Assembly: GCF_030269925.1 (NCBI RefSeq)
Contig: NC_085119.1
Coordinates: 12,931,001 to 12,995,000 of the forward strand
From: Bombyx mori
Lineage: Eukaryota; Arthropoda; Insecta; Lepidoptera; Bombycidae
Direction: 5' to 3'
Length of the DNA stretch: 64,000 bases
Of the stretch, positions 9,613 to 20,642 are shown piece after piece (within the stretch, counting starts at the first letter, position 1; each line of letters begins with the position of its first letter). Below the pieces are notes generated by a model. It saw only the letters and a list, made by a program, of their open reading frames with translations. It had not been told where the DNA came from and made no database searches. The position numbers and the translations under genes were made by a program.

Positions 9613-12495
9613 TTAGGTTGCACGTCGACCTCTTTGTCGAGTTCGACGAGTACGGTTACCGGGGTCCCTAAGCCTGCCCCTAGTATTAGAGCTGAAGGCA
9701 TCTAATGCAAAGGTTATTGGATCTGATGGATCCGTAAGGACGTGTCTAGGGCGTCGACGGTGACTGGCTCCTGCATGATCAGGATTCGGGGAGTAGTCAG
9801 CGGCGGCAACGATAAGGCGATTATCATGACGCATAGCCTTATCGAAGTATCGTTCCGACGCTGACTTCATGTATTTCCGAATTGATTCGAGGCCCAGGTC
9901 GTCGTGTAGGTCAACGTTCCTCACGAACCACGGAGCCCCGACAGCTAACCTGCAAAAGCGGGATTGTAGGGATTGGAGGGTGTCTATGTGTGTGCGGGCC
10001 GCGTGAGCGAACACCACACTCGCGTAAGTCATGACGGGCCTTATGCAAGTTTTGTAAAGTGTCACCTTGTTCCGAAGGGACATTTTACTCCGCTTACAGA
10101 TCATGGGGTAGAGTCTACCGAGAATGAACGCGGCACGGTCACGGACTGATTTTATATGCGGGCGGAATGTCATCGATGCATCCAGGGTAACGCCCAGGTA
10201 CTTGACCTTCCTGGCCCAGGGTATGGATTGACTAAAGAGAGTAATCGGGGGTGTGAGATTCCTCCTCCTAATACGGGAGGAAATCCGTGTGGAGCTTCCC
10301 CTCTGAAATAGCACCGCAGTACTTTTCGCTGGGTTGATGTCTATGCGCCATTTTCGGAACCACTGTCCTAGGGCTAGGGCTGCGCTCTGAAGCTTCTTTG
10401 CGATTAGGGACTTGTTTCTACTGGAATAGTAAACAGTCGTGTCGTCGGCGAATAAAGCTAAATGGGTCGGCGGCGACCGGGGAATATCGTTAACGAATAA
10501 GCTAAATAGGAGGGGTGAGAGGACAGAGCCTTGCGGGACTCCAGCTGTGAGAGGTCGTGGGGAGGAGCGGGACCCCTCGACTCGATATCGAAAAGAGCGG
10601 TTCGACAAGAAGTCCCGTATGATGAGCACGAGACTATCCGGCACACCCATGTTGAATAGTTTGAAAATCAAACCGTTGTGCCAGACTTTGTCGAACGCTT
10701 TTGCGACGTCGAAGAAGAGAGCTCCCGTGTATAACGGTTTTGGTCGATTAAGCCCCACAAGAATGTGCTCCGTGAGGCGGTGCACCTGTTGAACGCATGA
10801 GTGATTTGTACGGAATCCGAATTGTTCATCGATGAGAATGCCCTTGGATGAGACGAAGTCTCTGAGGCGTTTGTAGAGCAGACGCTCATACAGTTTGCCT
10901 AGAGACATGAGGAGGCTGATCGGGCGGTAGCTCGTCGGATGATTTTTTGGTTTACCGGGTTTATGTATGCCGATAACGTCCGCTTCTTTCCACACAGCGG
11001 GAAAGATACAGTTCGCCATAGCGGCATTGAAAATAGATGCCAACATCACAATGAGTTGGACGGGTAGAAGTTTAATAACGCGGTTGGATATACCGTCGGA
11101 ACCGGGAGCCTTGCGAGGACGTAGGTCTTTGATCAAGTCTTTAACTTCCATCGGGGTGACTGGTGGTAACGCATCCGAGGGTGGCAAGGAGGCTCTGCGT
11201 TCTACCTCACTGTCTACTAATTCTACATGAACAGGGTCCACGGATTGAGTGCTGGGCGTGCACTGGGTTTGCAATGTATCGGCTAGCAGCTCTGCTTTTT
11301 CGTCATCATCGAACGCCGCGAGTCGGCCTGAGGGGCCTACGAGGGGGGGCATGGTTACTACCGTATCCGATTTGAGAGTACGAGCTAAGCGGTAGTAAGA
11401 CCTTTGGGAGGGCGCGAGTCCTTCTAAGAAATCAGACCATCTGGCATCTCGGACTTTGGCGATGCGAGACTTTACGTCGCGTTGTAGGGCACGCATTCGA
11501 ATACGATTTTCCGCGGTAGGATACCTGTCGTAGGCGCGTATCGAGGCGTTCTTAGCTCTAAGGAGTTCCCTAATATCGTCGGACAATTTGAAGCGGTGAA
11601 GGAAGTCCTCCGCTACAACTTGTTTCGATGACCTATCTAATGTCGAGGTGATGTGTGACGTTAAGATGTCTATGGCTTCAGCGGTATCCTGAGGAGACGG
11701 GATAGAGTCCGGGTTAAACGGGAGCGATGGTGGATCAGATTCAGCCAGGCTGATGCCCAGCGTGTGCCAATCCACCACAGTCCTCGTAACGGGAACGGAA
11801 TCGGGAGCGCGACCGAGCTTCATAACGACGGGACGGTGGTCTGAATCTAACTCTGAAACTACTTCGATCGAGTGTAAGCGCAGAGTTACGTTTTTTAATA
11901 ACGCTATGTCGAGTATATCCGGGCGATGCGCGATATTTAGCGGGTAGTGAGTCGGTGTTAGCGGAGCGACGATATCGAAGGCGAGATCATCGACTAACGC
12001 GTCAAGCCGCCTGCCATTCGGGGTTGTGGTGTGTGAGTTCCACCTGATGTGTTTACAATTTAGGTCGCCCGCCAGAATGACAGAGCTCCCCATACCGAGC
12101 AGCGCCTCGATATCACTGCTTAGAACGATCTTATCCGGTGGAAGATAAACGGACGCGATAACGATCGGCGCGTGTCCCGTCAGTGAGATTCGGCACACTG
12201 ATGCTTCGATATTAGCGAGCGCGGGAGGATCGAGCGGGACGCAATGCAGGGCTCTTCTATAGTAAATGACGGTACCACCACCACGGGCAGAGAGCCTGTC
12301 GTTCCTGACCATGTTATAGTTCGCGATTTTAGGGTCACGGCGCGCGGGCTTAAGTAGGGTCTCCTGCACTAAAAAGATATCAATTTGATGGTCACGCAAA
12401 AAGTCAGAAACCTGATCACGTTGATTTGCGAGACCGTAAGCGTTAAAAAATCCTATCGTCACGGATAGGGGCTTTATTCTACTTATATACGCCAT
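9613..12495 (-). CDS. ORF2: endonuclease-reverse transcriptase of jockey-type LINE
   Basis: The protein has 960 residues. Residues ~12-228 are an AP-endonuclease-like domain with GFFNAYGL (N18), QETLL (E45), AGDLNC (D144, N146) and SDH (218-220); it nicks target DNA to prime reverse transcription. Residues ~455-780 are the reverse transcriptase: KAPGSDGI, TSYRPISLL, FFDVAKAFDKV (D596), AGVPQGSVLSP (652-661), FADD (682-685) and KVKYLGVTLD. The C-terminal ~180 residues are basic and end in an Arg-rich tail. No RNase H domain is seen. The ATG at 12495 lies 3 bases after the ORF1 stop and in the same frame, so translation may re-initiate. No frameshift or internal stop. Antisense open frames across it are shadows. 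Confidence 0.95.
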   Translation of the reverse strand: MAYISRIKPLSVTIGFFNAYGLANQRDQVSDFLRDHQIDIFLVQETLLKPARRDPKIANYNMVRNDRLSARGGGTVIYYRRALHCVPLDPPALANIEASVCRISLTGHAPIVIASVYLPPDKIVLSSDIEALLGMGSSVILAGDLNCKHIRWNSHTTTPNGRRLDALVDDLAFDIVAPLTPTHYPLNIAHRPDILDIALLKNVTLRLHSIEVVSELDSDHRPVVMKLGRAPDSVPVTRTVVDWHTLGISLAESDPPSLPFNPDSIPSPQDTAEAIDILTSHITSTLDRSSKQVVAEDFLHRFKLSDDIRELLRAKNASIRAYDRYPTAENRIRMRALQRDVKSRIAKVRDARWSDFLEGLAPSQRSYYRLARTLKSDTVVTMPPLVGPSGRLAAFDDDEKAELLADTLQTQCTPSTQSVDPVHVELVDSEVERRASLPPSDALPPVTPMEVKDLIKDLRPRKAPGSDGISNRVIKLLPVQLIVMLASIFNAAMANCIFPAVWKEADVIGIHKPGKPKNHPTSYRPISLLMSLGKLYERLLYKRLRDFVSSKGILIDEQFGFRTNHSCVQQVHRLTEHILVGLNRPKPLYTGALFFDVAKAFDKVWHNGLIFKLFNMGVPDSLVLIIRDFLSNRSFRYRVEGSRSSPRPLTAGVPQGSVLSPLLFSLFVNDIPRSPPTHLALFADDTTVYYSSRNKSLIAKKLQSAALALGQWFRKWRIDINPAKSTAVLFQRGSSTRISSRIRRRNLTPPITLFSQSIPWARKVKYLGVTLDASMTFRPHIKSVRDRAAFILGRLYPMICKRSKMSLRNKVTLYKTCIRPVMTYASVVFAHAARTHIDTLQSLQSRFCRLAVGAPWFVRNVDLHDDLGLESIRKYMKSASERYFDKAMRHDNRLIVAAADYSPNPDHAGASHRRRPRHVLTDPSDPITFALDAFSSNTRGRLRDPGNRTRRTRQRGRRAT

Positions 12496-12498
12496 TGA

Positions 12499-14166
12499 TT
12501 ACCGGCGGAGTGAGGGGAGGACGTACGTATTTAATGACGCGTATACGTCGGCGTATTCCTGCACAACGGCGATAAAGTGTTGTGCAGTGGAGGCAGCGCG
12601 AATGGCGTCGCCCAAAGCGTTAACGCGCTCAAAGTTGATCGACTGAAAGAAGTCGATCGCTAAAGCGAGATTTTCGGACGCGGTCGGAGGGCAAGTCGCG
12701 GGAGAGGGACGAGTCGCGGGGGCAGGACGAATCGCGGAGGAGGGAGTTGTACCCGTGTTCGTGTACGGCAGCGGTTTCGCCCAGGCCGAGACACTGGGCA
12801 CCGCCGCCGTAACGAACGCTGGCTTAGCCTGCGACGCAGAGGGTGCCGAGGCTTTGATGTCTGGGCCGGAAGCTCGGAGGCGGTTTTGGCGGGCGACGCG
12901 GCGATTTATTTTCGGAGCTCGGGGGCATCCGCGGTAATTTGCGGGGTGACCCTGTGTTCGACACAGGACGCAGCTAGGCGGTTCCGTCGCGGTTTTTTGA
13001 TCGCGAGTGCATAGGGCCGTGGCGTGATCGCCTAAACATTTGACGCATCGGGGGCGCGCGTGACAGTTACGGGAAGAGTGCCCATACAATTGACAGTTAT
13101 GGCACTGGCTAGGAGTGCCTTTTTTATGGGGGGCTTCGACAGCGATACCAGAGAGCCTACAGACGGTCTGTGTGTTAAAGATTTTCTTACCCTCGGGGGT
13201 AGGCTGGAGAGCGACTAGAACCATATTATATGGCTCCCTACCGCGACCGGTGTGCATACGGTGCACAGAATTCACTGGTAGGCCTTGTTCTAACAGGTCG
13301 GCTTTTACGAGCTCTACATCTAACTCTTTAGGGATTCCGCGTATTACAACGCGGAGTTCGCGCTCCTCCTGAAGCGTATAAGTGTGGAAGCTTATACGCT
13401 CCTTACGGAGGTAAGAGGTGAGGGCCCTATGGTCATCAGATGAATGCACCTTTATTTGGATGCCGTTCGCGAGGTTACGGGCATTCGTGAAATTGATATT
13501 TTTGGCCTTAAGGGCCAGGGAAACTCGATCCCAAGCTGCCTTCTCTTGAAGGATTACCGGAGGAGGGGACTGGGTTTTATTTTGTGCCACCGGACGCGGC
13601 GACGGACTGGCACGGGCTGGAGGCGCAACGGGAGTCTGGGGGCGGGGGCGCGACGCGTTCGCGGCTTTGCTTATTTTAGCGGCCGCGGGAGCTCGAGACT
13701 CCGCGGCACGCTTCTTACCCTTTTGTACCAGGGTAAATCCATCCGTCGATGAGGCGGGGGCGAGGTCGACCTCCATCTCCGAGTCAGAGTCGGAGGACGA
13801 GGAGGCGGACGCCGGTGACCTACGAGCAGGTGTTTTGGAGGGCGCGACGGAGGCCGCGGATGATCGCACAGCTGGAACGGTGGCCACGGCGGACGACGCA
13901 GCAGTTTTACTCGCCAGTATAGGCGACGCGGGAACGGCAGGCACGACGGAGGTTGCGGTGCTCGATGTAGAAGCTTTGCACGCAGGTACAGGCGACGCAG
14001 GAGCAGCGAGCACGGCGGAGTCTTCGAGAGAGCTCGCAGTGTGATTGGCCTTGAAAGCCAGAAACTCTGAGGCGAGCTGTGGATGACGAAGTCGGAGGAA
14101 TTCCGCGAACACAGCGTCCATGATCGCTGAGTGCCCAGGTGGGGCGGCCCCGGGTCTTGAAGACAC
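12499..14166 (-). CDS. ORF1: gag-like nucleic-acid-binding protein of jockey-type LINE
   Basis: The protein has 555 residues. The N-terminus is short and predicted helical (DAVFAEFLRLRHPQLASEFLAF). Residues ~50-200 are an Ala/Ser/Pro-rich, probably disordered region with an acidic patch (SSDSDSEMEVD). Residues ~205-345 form an RRM-like/PRE_C2HC-like region ending before the fingers. Three zinc knuckles follow: C355-x2-C-x4-H-x4-C368, C374-x2-C-x3-H-x4-C386, and C399-x2-C-x4-H-x6-C414. The C-terminus is Pro/Ala-rich and then helical. Such proteins coat the LINE RNA and guide the particle. The reading frame is intact and the stop is TAA at 12501-12499. Confidence 0.92.
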   Translation of the reverse strand: MSSRPGAAPPGHSAIMDAVFAEFLRLRHPQLASEFLAFKANHTASSLEDSAVLAAPASPVPACKASTSSTATSVVPAVPASPILASKTAASSAVATVPAVRSSAASVAPSKTPARRSPASASSSSDSDSEMEVDLAPASSTDGFTLVQKGKKRAAESRAPAAAKISKAANASRPRPQTPVAPPARASPSPRPVAQNKTQSPPPVILQEKAAWDRVSLALKAKNINFTNARNLANGIQIKVHSSDDHRALTSYLRKERISFHTYTLQEERELRVVIRGIPKELDVELVKADLLEQGLPVNSVHRMHTGRGREPYNMVLVALQPTPEGKKIFNTQTVCRLSGIAVEAPHKKGTPSQCHNCQLYGHSSRNCHARPRCVKCLGDHATALCTRDQKTATEPPSCVLCRTQGHPANYRGCPRAPKINRRVARQNRLRASGPDIKASAPSASQAKPAFVTAAVPSVSAWAKPLPYTNTGTTPSSAIRPAPATRPSPATCPPTASENLALAIDFFQSINFERVNALGDAIRAASTAQHFIAVVQEYADVYASLNTYVLPSLRR

Positions 14167-14528
14167 TCGCCTTGCGGCGAGGCCCCAACTTCTCGGACCT
14201 GAGTGGTTCTATTGAACACAGGTGGCGATGCGGCACGATTACTACAGGACAAAGAAAAAACACAACAAAACGGAAATAACAAAAAGAAACAAAACAATTA
14301 AACACTTCCAGGAAAGCAGTTTGTCGGCAGATGTACCACGAACACAGAAATAACGAAAGGAAACAAAACAAATAAAAACTTCCAGGAAAAAACACTTGGT
14401 CGGCAGATGTACCACGAACACACTCCGCGCGAACAATGGCCGGGCTAACAAAAGCCGGGCGAACAAAGGCCGGGCGATCGAGTGGTCGATGGGCACGTCC
14501 GCACGTGACGGGTGCCTCTATCGGAATC
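14167..14528 (-). promoter_or_regulatory. 5' UTR of jockey-type LINE with tandem repeats
   Basis: Two 74-base units (14273-14346 and 14347-14420) share the TCGGCAGATGTACCACGAAC block. Next to them are three to four ~16-base units with the core CAAAGGCCGGGC (about 14429-14485). A CACGTG E-box lies close to the 5' end (about 14503). Jockey-clade LINEs use an internal pol II promoter in this region; that role is inferred here. Confidence 0.7.
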
Positions 14529-14541
14529 ATTTCAGATGCTT
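14529..14541. repeat. Target-site duplication, right copy
   Basis: ATTTCAGATGCTT, identical to 9347-9359. Confidence 0.85.
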
Positions 14542-14592
14542 CCTCCACACAAATGTTTGTATAGAAATAACATGGACGTAATATATAAATAT

Positions 14593-14610
14593 ACACACAC
14601 ACACACACAC
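14593..14610. repeat. (AC)n microsatellite
   Basis: About nine AC units just outside the LINE's 5' target-site duplication. Confidence 0.9.
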
Positions 14611-14611
14611 A

Positions 14612-16195
14612 AACATATATAGGACTACGACGCTAATTAAATCAAACCACATTTGCAATATTCAATATCGATAGATATGTTTTTTTATAAATACATTTTT
14701 TTTTTAATATTGATTCGTTGAAATCTGTTTTTATAGTTTTTTTCGTATGTATCCATCCATTGAAATGCGCTTACAAGATCTATCCAGCAGGCTGTTATTT
14801 GTCGTTTTTGAGTTCGGGCATCTTTCAAACTTTCTCCTATTATGGTTTTGTTTTTTTGGACATCCAGAAATACCGGAAAAGAACCCTTTCTGCATATTCT
14901 GCCTTAAATACCTATTGCAAATCATAAATTGTGTGACATTCATTTGTAATGTGGAAAAAAATATTTATAAAATTATATTAGTTAATGTTATCGGTCGAGC
15001 GTCTTTGGAGTGAATTAATTCATCCTTTTTTGGGATAAAAAGTAAAATCGCTTTCTCGAAAGCCACAGGTATTTGCTTTCTTGTTCTACCCGAATGTGTG
15101 TAAGGGATGCTTATGAACCGACCGACATTTTTCATACACTATATATGGGATGGCATTAGAGTGAACTGAATGCTCTATTTTTAATTTTGCTTTCAATGTC
15201 CTTGATAGGAGGATTACATTGAAATTCAAAAAGAGGGTCCTTGTGTCTCTGGGTGTTGGGATCTCCATATGATTTCTCAGACTTAGGCAATTCATATGGC
15301 TTTTATAGTGGTCGTAAACCTTCATTGGTCAAGAATGTGCTGTTACATAAAAATGATACAATGAAAACTATAGTAAAAGTACTTTAGTATTTATAATATC
15401 TTCGAAAATACTCCTATCTTGTTTGCAGTAATATAATAATACCCCAACGCTAATTCCTACTAGTTTCATTTTCCCCTAAACCAGTACTCTAAAAACAGAA
15501 TCTTCTTAGACCGAACAAAAAAGATTAGTTTTAGTTTTAGAAAAAAGATTACTTCATAAAAGGATTATTTTTTTCGATGTAAGAAGATTCTATTTTTATT
15601 TCTAAGAGCTTATGTTCAGTTAAATTTACATCTAAAAAGCAAAACATTTTCATAAATCACATGAAAGAAACCTTACAAGACTTTAGCAAAGAATAGTCAG
15701 ATTTACCAACGATTACACGTTCAGTTCTCTATCATAATAATAAAGTCCAAATTAACATGAACTCTCCTAAGGATGTACCTTTCATTGCAGAACAAATTAT
15801 CTTTCAATGTAGTCTGGAGCTCAAGATATTATTGGCAATTTTATTATGAGGCAAGACTGCTTTGGTAAAGATCCTTTATATTCTATGCGGTAGTGCAATT
15901 AGTAATGTCTTCTGATTTTTGGTATATTATCTATTGAACACTATTGTTGAATAATCGATATACATATATATATTTATATGTTTGCTTACAGAATCAAAAT
16001 TTAACTAATAATCAAATTAAATTTGAAAAATAGATTAGAAACATTGACTCAATTAAAATCAATGGCAGGCTTCTAATACTCTGTAATTTCCATTTTAATA
16101 TAAATCGCACATTAAATAAAATCATCGACATCGTATTGCGTAAAAATCGTTAATGCAAACTATATTCGTAATATGAAATTTACTGCAAATAATGT
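14612..16195. other. AT-rich non-coding stretch
   Basis: I see no gene or recognisable repeat. Open frames at 14718-15325 overlap on both strands and show no domain or splice context. Confidence 0.5.
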
Positions 16196-16198
16196 AGA

Positions 16199-16611
16199 CT
16201 AGAGGTCCCGCAGTAGTCGACTATAATTAATTGTAATTGTAAGTTTGTACACTATTATGATTGTATTTTATACTTCTATAATCACTAACTTCGCCAAGAC
16301 TACACTATAAAAAAATATTAACAAAGATAAACGATATTTAATCTATTCTCAATTTGACAACAGACGTCAAGAACAAAAGTTTGACATTAAATAGTATGCA
16401 TGCGTGTGTGCGTCAAATACATGGTATGTAGTGTGTGTAATGTTTTCTTTATTGATTTAATGTATCTTTTATGCATTATTTTAAAAAAATATTAGCATTG
16501 TGCACTTCTTCTCTATATTCTATATAAGTGTGGAAAATTTCATACTCCTCCGTAAGCGCAATTTTCTTAAAAAGGGATACAAAGTTTTTGCTTCACGTCT
16601 TAATATATAGA
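16199..16611 (-). mobile_element. Helitron-type non-autonomous repeat
   Basis: On the minus strand it runs from TCTATATATTAAGACGTG to ...CTACTGCGGGACCTCTAG next to T. The 5'-TC and 3'-CTAG-T ends fit a Helitron. The same 3' end starts again at 63978-64000. AT-rich and non-coding. Confidence 0.5.
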
Positions 16612-16917
16612 TAACTATATTCCATTAGTTGATACATTACGTTCATTAACACATTACATTAGCGGGAACGCGGAAAAACCTTACCGACGAACTAATAGAA
16701 ATTGAAGGGAGCATTTCTGCACACATCCGGACAAGGGCTAATATCCGGCAAGGAATGTTTATAGTAAACAAACATCGTCTTAGAACAAATAGACGACTCG
16801 GTTCGGTCAAACTTCTAATTGTTTGCTACCCACGAACTTTGTTACGAATGATGTTGACTCTTCGTAATCTGTTGAATTATCAATACCTAAGTGTTTATTT
16901 TTTTGTTATTTTATTGT

Positions 16918-17353
16918 TTTTTTTTATTGCTTAGATGGGTGGACGAGCTCACAGCCCACCTGGTGTTAAGTGGTTACTGGAGCCTATAGACATCTACAAC
17001 TTCAATTCGCCACCCACCTTGAGATATAAGTTCTAAGGTCTCAAGTATAGTTACAACGGCTGCCCCACCCTTCAAACCCAAAACGCATTACTGCTTCACG
17101 GCAGAAATAGACAGGGTGGTGGTACCTACGCGCGCGGACTCACAAAAGGTCCTACCATCAGTAATTACGCAAATAATAATTTTGCGGGTTTGATATTCAT
17201 TACACGATGGTATTTCTTTACCGTGGAAGTCAATGGTGAACATTTGTTGAGTACGTATTTCATTAGAAAAATTGGTACCCGCCTGAGATTCGAACACCAG
17301 TGCATCGCTCAACTCGAATACACCGGACGTCTTATCCTTCAGGCCACGACGAC
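16918..17353 (-). repeat. Bm1-like SINE, full length
   Basis: From the T-run and ATTGCTTAGATGGGTGGACG to the tRNA-like head (complement of GTCGTCGTGGCCTGAAGG) at 17341-17353. It carries every block of the family. Confidence 0.92.
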
Positions 17354-18004
17354 TATTGTATAAATATTGTGGTTGACAACGCACAAGGGCAAAGATTCAC
17401 ATGCTTTTGTGCGAGTCCAGTTATATATTACAATATGAAATTTTCGACAACAGCACACAGACTGCGCAGGTTTTTCTTTGTCAATTATTTTTTCATATTC
17501 AATATTTATTCTTAAAATAAATAATAGTTTAAAAAAAACTAACAAAATACGCTTTTATAGAAAATCCAACTAAAAAATAGAAAATAAATTTTAATAAATT
17601 TGAATTAAAAATAGTGTAAGAAAAAATGTTTTTATTGTAAATAAAACCGTGGGGTACTTTTTAGGATATTACAAAATATCCCTTCTCTCTTATCTACTCA
17701 TATCTGTCCATAAAATATTTATAACTACTGATACCATGCACCTGCATCCACATGCATATTTTCTATTTTTTAGTTCAATTTCAATATTTTTTAAATATTG
17801 ATTTGTCATCAGTCCTTAATAAGTAAGATACCAAATTTCGAGTTAATCCGACGTTTTGAAGGGGGTTAAAATCATGTTCAAAGATTCCGTTAGAAACATA
17901 CATACGTCTGAAGCTAATTAAAGCGTATTAATTAGTTAAAACTACGTTGTACTTCAAACTTTAAATTTTCATTAAACAACAAACGCTTGCATGTATACAA
18001 AACC

Positions 18005-18215
18005 TTTTTTCTCTACCTATTTGCAGATAGCCTAAGAAGCAATTCTAGCTACTCACAGATCGGTAGGTGAGCTTACGGGCTCAATCTGAGAGAATTTCTA
18101 ACACTAACCATAACAAGAGCAGTTGTTCGCTGAATCTTCCGTCGAATCTCAATCGTGAGTCACTGAGAAGATCCGACGAGAAACCCAGTGGGCTGTGTCG
18201 TACTCGACGATACCT
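18005..18215 (-). repeat. Degenerate jockey-type LINE 3' UTR fragment
   Basis: The reverse complement shows the stem-loop block (CCCACTGGGTTTCTCG with GGATCTTCTCAGTGAC), then GATTCAGCGAACAACTGCTCTTG and GTGAGCTCACC-like sequence. The stem is partly broken by decay. Confidence 0.65.
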
Positions 18216-19262
18216 CACCATTATTTAACATAAGTTTATAATAATTGAATAAAAATTCTGAAGAGCTTTCGTTGGAAATCATTCGTGAAAATCGAAGCCT
18301 GCAAGCAATTATAGACTTTATTCGATAAAAAAAGTAGGTAGGTAAAACGAAAGTTGTTCGAAAAGTTTTTGAATACATTTGAAACTTAAACTCTCGAACC
18401 GCAAATTGATCCGAGGATTTTATTCCGACTAATCGGATTCTTATTAAGAATGATTTTTATATCGAGCACGGTAGAATATTTAAATAGTTCATTTAAAAAA
18501 AAAAAAGGAAAATTAACATCCATTAAAATTAAGAGACACTCCAGAGACATTTTAATATACCGTTAGAAACTATAAGGGAACTTCGTATCTGGAAAAATAA
18601 AGTTAACTTCTTTCTAGTTTTCAATCCAATCATAGTCACATCTCTTGTTACTCGTTTATTTTAAAGATTCAAATAAATGTTGTCTTTAAATTTCGATGGG
18701 CTTTTTAGATTTCCAATTACCAAATTTCGTTACCGACAAATAAACCGTTTTCTAAAAATAGATTCATTATAAATATATAACAATAAATATTATTGAAATC
18801 TAAATGAAAAGCATTACTAAAAATCCTTCCAATCTTGAAGGTTTGATAGCGTACTTCAATTTTGGCTCTACAATTTACTGCCTCCCTCCCGTGGAACTGA
18901 ATTGAGTATATAAAACCGAATGCCCCATCCAATTAGCTGAGAACCGATGCTCAGCCCACAGCGCGGTAGCAATATCCGGTATTCAATGATCTAAAGCTTG
19001 CGTAGTGGTCCACTATGTAAATACTAGGGACTGATTGGCGTGCTCCATCAGATCACCCTCCTGTGCGGAACCCTTTCAATGGAATGGTAATTATTCTTCT
19101 GACCGAGAGCTTAGAATCAATAGAAACGTTTCTAATGATTCCCTAGAATATTTTTGATGTTCTATTTAGAGATTCGTTCGATGACTTCGAGGAACTAAAT
19201 CAATTGTTCAGTATAGCTTTCTTGTTAACATCGAAACCTAAAATTTGCAATTTATTATTTTG
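18216..19262. other. Non-coding stretch, nothing recognised
   Basis: AT-rich. A somewhat richer block at 18885-19085 includes GTATATAAAACCG, which resembles a TATA box, but no supported gene follows. Confidence 0.4.
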
Positions 19263-19460
19263 CGTGTTTTTTATTGCTTCCATTGGTGTTCGAACCCATA
19301 GCCCTCTTGATATAAGTGCTTACCAAACATCTATAACGTAAATGCCAACACCCATCTTAAGACATGAATTCTAAATTTAAAGTTTTATAGTAAAACGGCT
19401 TCATGGCAGAAATAGGCAGGACGCGGGTGCGGGCTCACAAGACTTCCTACCACCAGCAGA
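19263..19460 (-). repeat. Degenerate Bm1-like SINE
   Basis: The reverse complement keeps the order CTGGTGGTAGGAAGTC, GGGCTCACAAG complement, CTGCCTATTTCTGCCATGAAG and the ACGTTATAGATG block. Much is diverged. Confidence 0.6.
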
Positions 19461-20640
19461 AAGTATTATATTACTATATATACAAAATATTACAAATTTA
19501 TTATATATAATGATAATGTGTTAAGTAGGTTAAGACTTTTTTTTAACATTAAAAAGCATCGTTTTCTATCTCTGAATCAGTGAAGGGATTTTGGTGTTTT
19601 TTTTGTTTTCTTAAGATGATCTCACTGCGGTTATTCAGCAATCAATCCTTCCACATACAACATGACCCATGAAACAATTCCTGTCCTCGGTGTGACCTCG
19701 GCTATAATTTATTTGTTCAAATGAGGTTTCAGAACTCTCCTTTACTGGCAGCAATCTGGCTACGTCTCAACATTTTAAGGCATAAGTATATCTCTAATTA
19801 CTAAGTTCAAAGTTTTAGAATAAACTAAACATTCTATCTTACTAAAAGCAGAACAATCACATCTCTTATTCAAAATGTAACACACTGTCAACTTAAATTA
19901 CAAATATATTAGACAAGATTCCCCAAGGAATGTATTCGTGGTCGGGAAGTGGAGATCAATTAGCTCAATCGAGTAAGGCGTAGAATTACGTGTTGCCAAA
20001 CCTTGCTAGAGTGGCTTTATGTATGCACAGGTTTTTCCCTTATTTTGCTGCATGACTTTTATGGGCCCTCGTGAATTATTAGTGAGACTGCGACTTACTC
20101 TAATAGTATGAAACTAGTCGACGGCTTCCGCCACCGCATTATACATTGAAGCTACTATGACAAAAATTTGTCATAAACAGCTACGGCAAGTTTCATCATA
20201 ACGAATTGTTTAGTAACGCATAGGGCATATGAAAAAAATATAAGTAATGTGTTAAAAAAGTTATATAAAAAATGTGTTAAAAACCAAGTTATTGCTCTGC
20301 AAAGAGTTATTTATTATTATTATTTTATTAACTTATTTCTACACTTACAATTATTATAATTACTTTCGAACCTGCAAAGAGAAACAACATTGAAAGCTCT
20401 TCCTTCTGCTATTTTTCTTCTGCTATTTAGACCTTTTTTTCAAATCCGCAACCTTTTTTAATTTTTTAAGAAAGCACGTCATCTTTTTGTATGTCCAAGC
20501 CAGAGGGCAATTCCAGTTATAGAATGAACATAGCTTCCACCATAGATAATACTATTATGATAGTCGAAGCTAATGCGCGGGAAATTTAAATGTAATGAAG
20601 GACCAAGAGAACTTCATTTACATATATTTTCTTAGTCTTT
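19461..20640. other. Non-coding stretch, nothing recognised
   Basis: AT-rich sequence with no domain-bearing frame and no repeat that I can place. Confidence 0.4.
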
Positions 20641-20642
20641 GT

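Larger units (their letters stand above)
9360..14528 (-). mobile_element. Full-length jockey-type non-LTR retrotransposon
   Basis: A 5.17-kb element on the minus strand, bounded by a 13-bp target-site duplication. In order it has a ~360-base 5' UTR with two kinds of tandem repeat, ORF1 (14166-12499), ORF2 (12495-9613), a ~230-base 3' UTR with a strong stem-loop (9567-9600), and a poly(A) tail (T-run from 9360 to 9383). Both frames are open end to end and all core catalytic motifs are present, so it may be a recent, possibly competent insertion. An APE-type endonuclease, an FADD reverse transcriptase without RNase H, and a gag-like ORF1 fit the jockey clade; the exact family name is not certain. 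A 5'-truncated copy of the same family is at 41898-42063. Confidence 0.92.

Noticed and set aside
10439..14044. Several + strand frames of 60-125 codons opposite the LINE ORFs
   Set aside because: They are antisense shadows of ORF1/ORF2, with no domain and high-GC codon artefacts.
13671..14608. Minus-strand frames of 208 and 233 codons overlapping ORF1
   Set aside because: They overlap ORF1 in other frames and run into its 5' UTR; the Arg/Pro-rich sequence is a frame-shifted copy of the Ala/Ser/Pro region.
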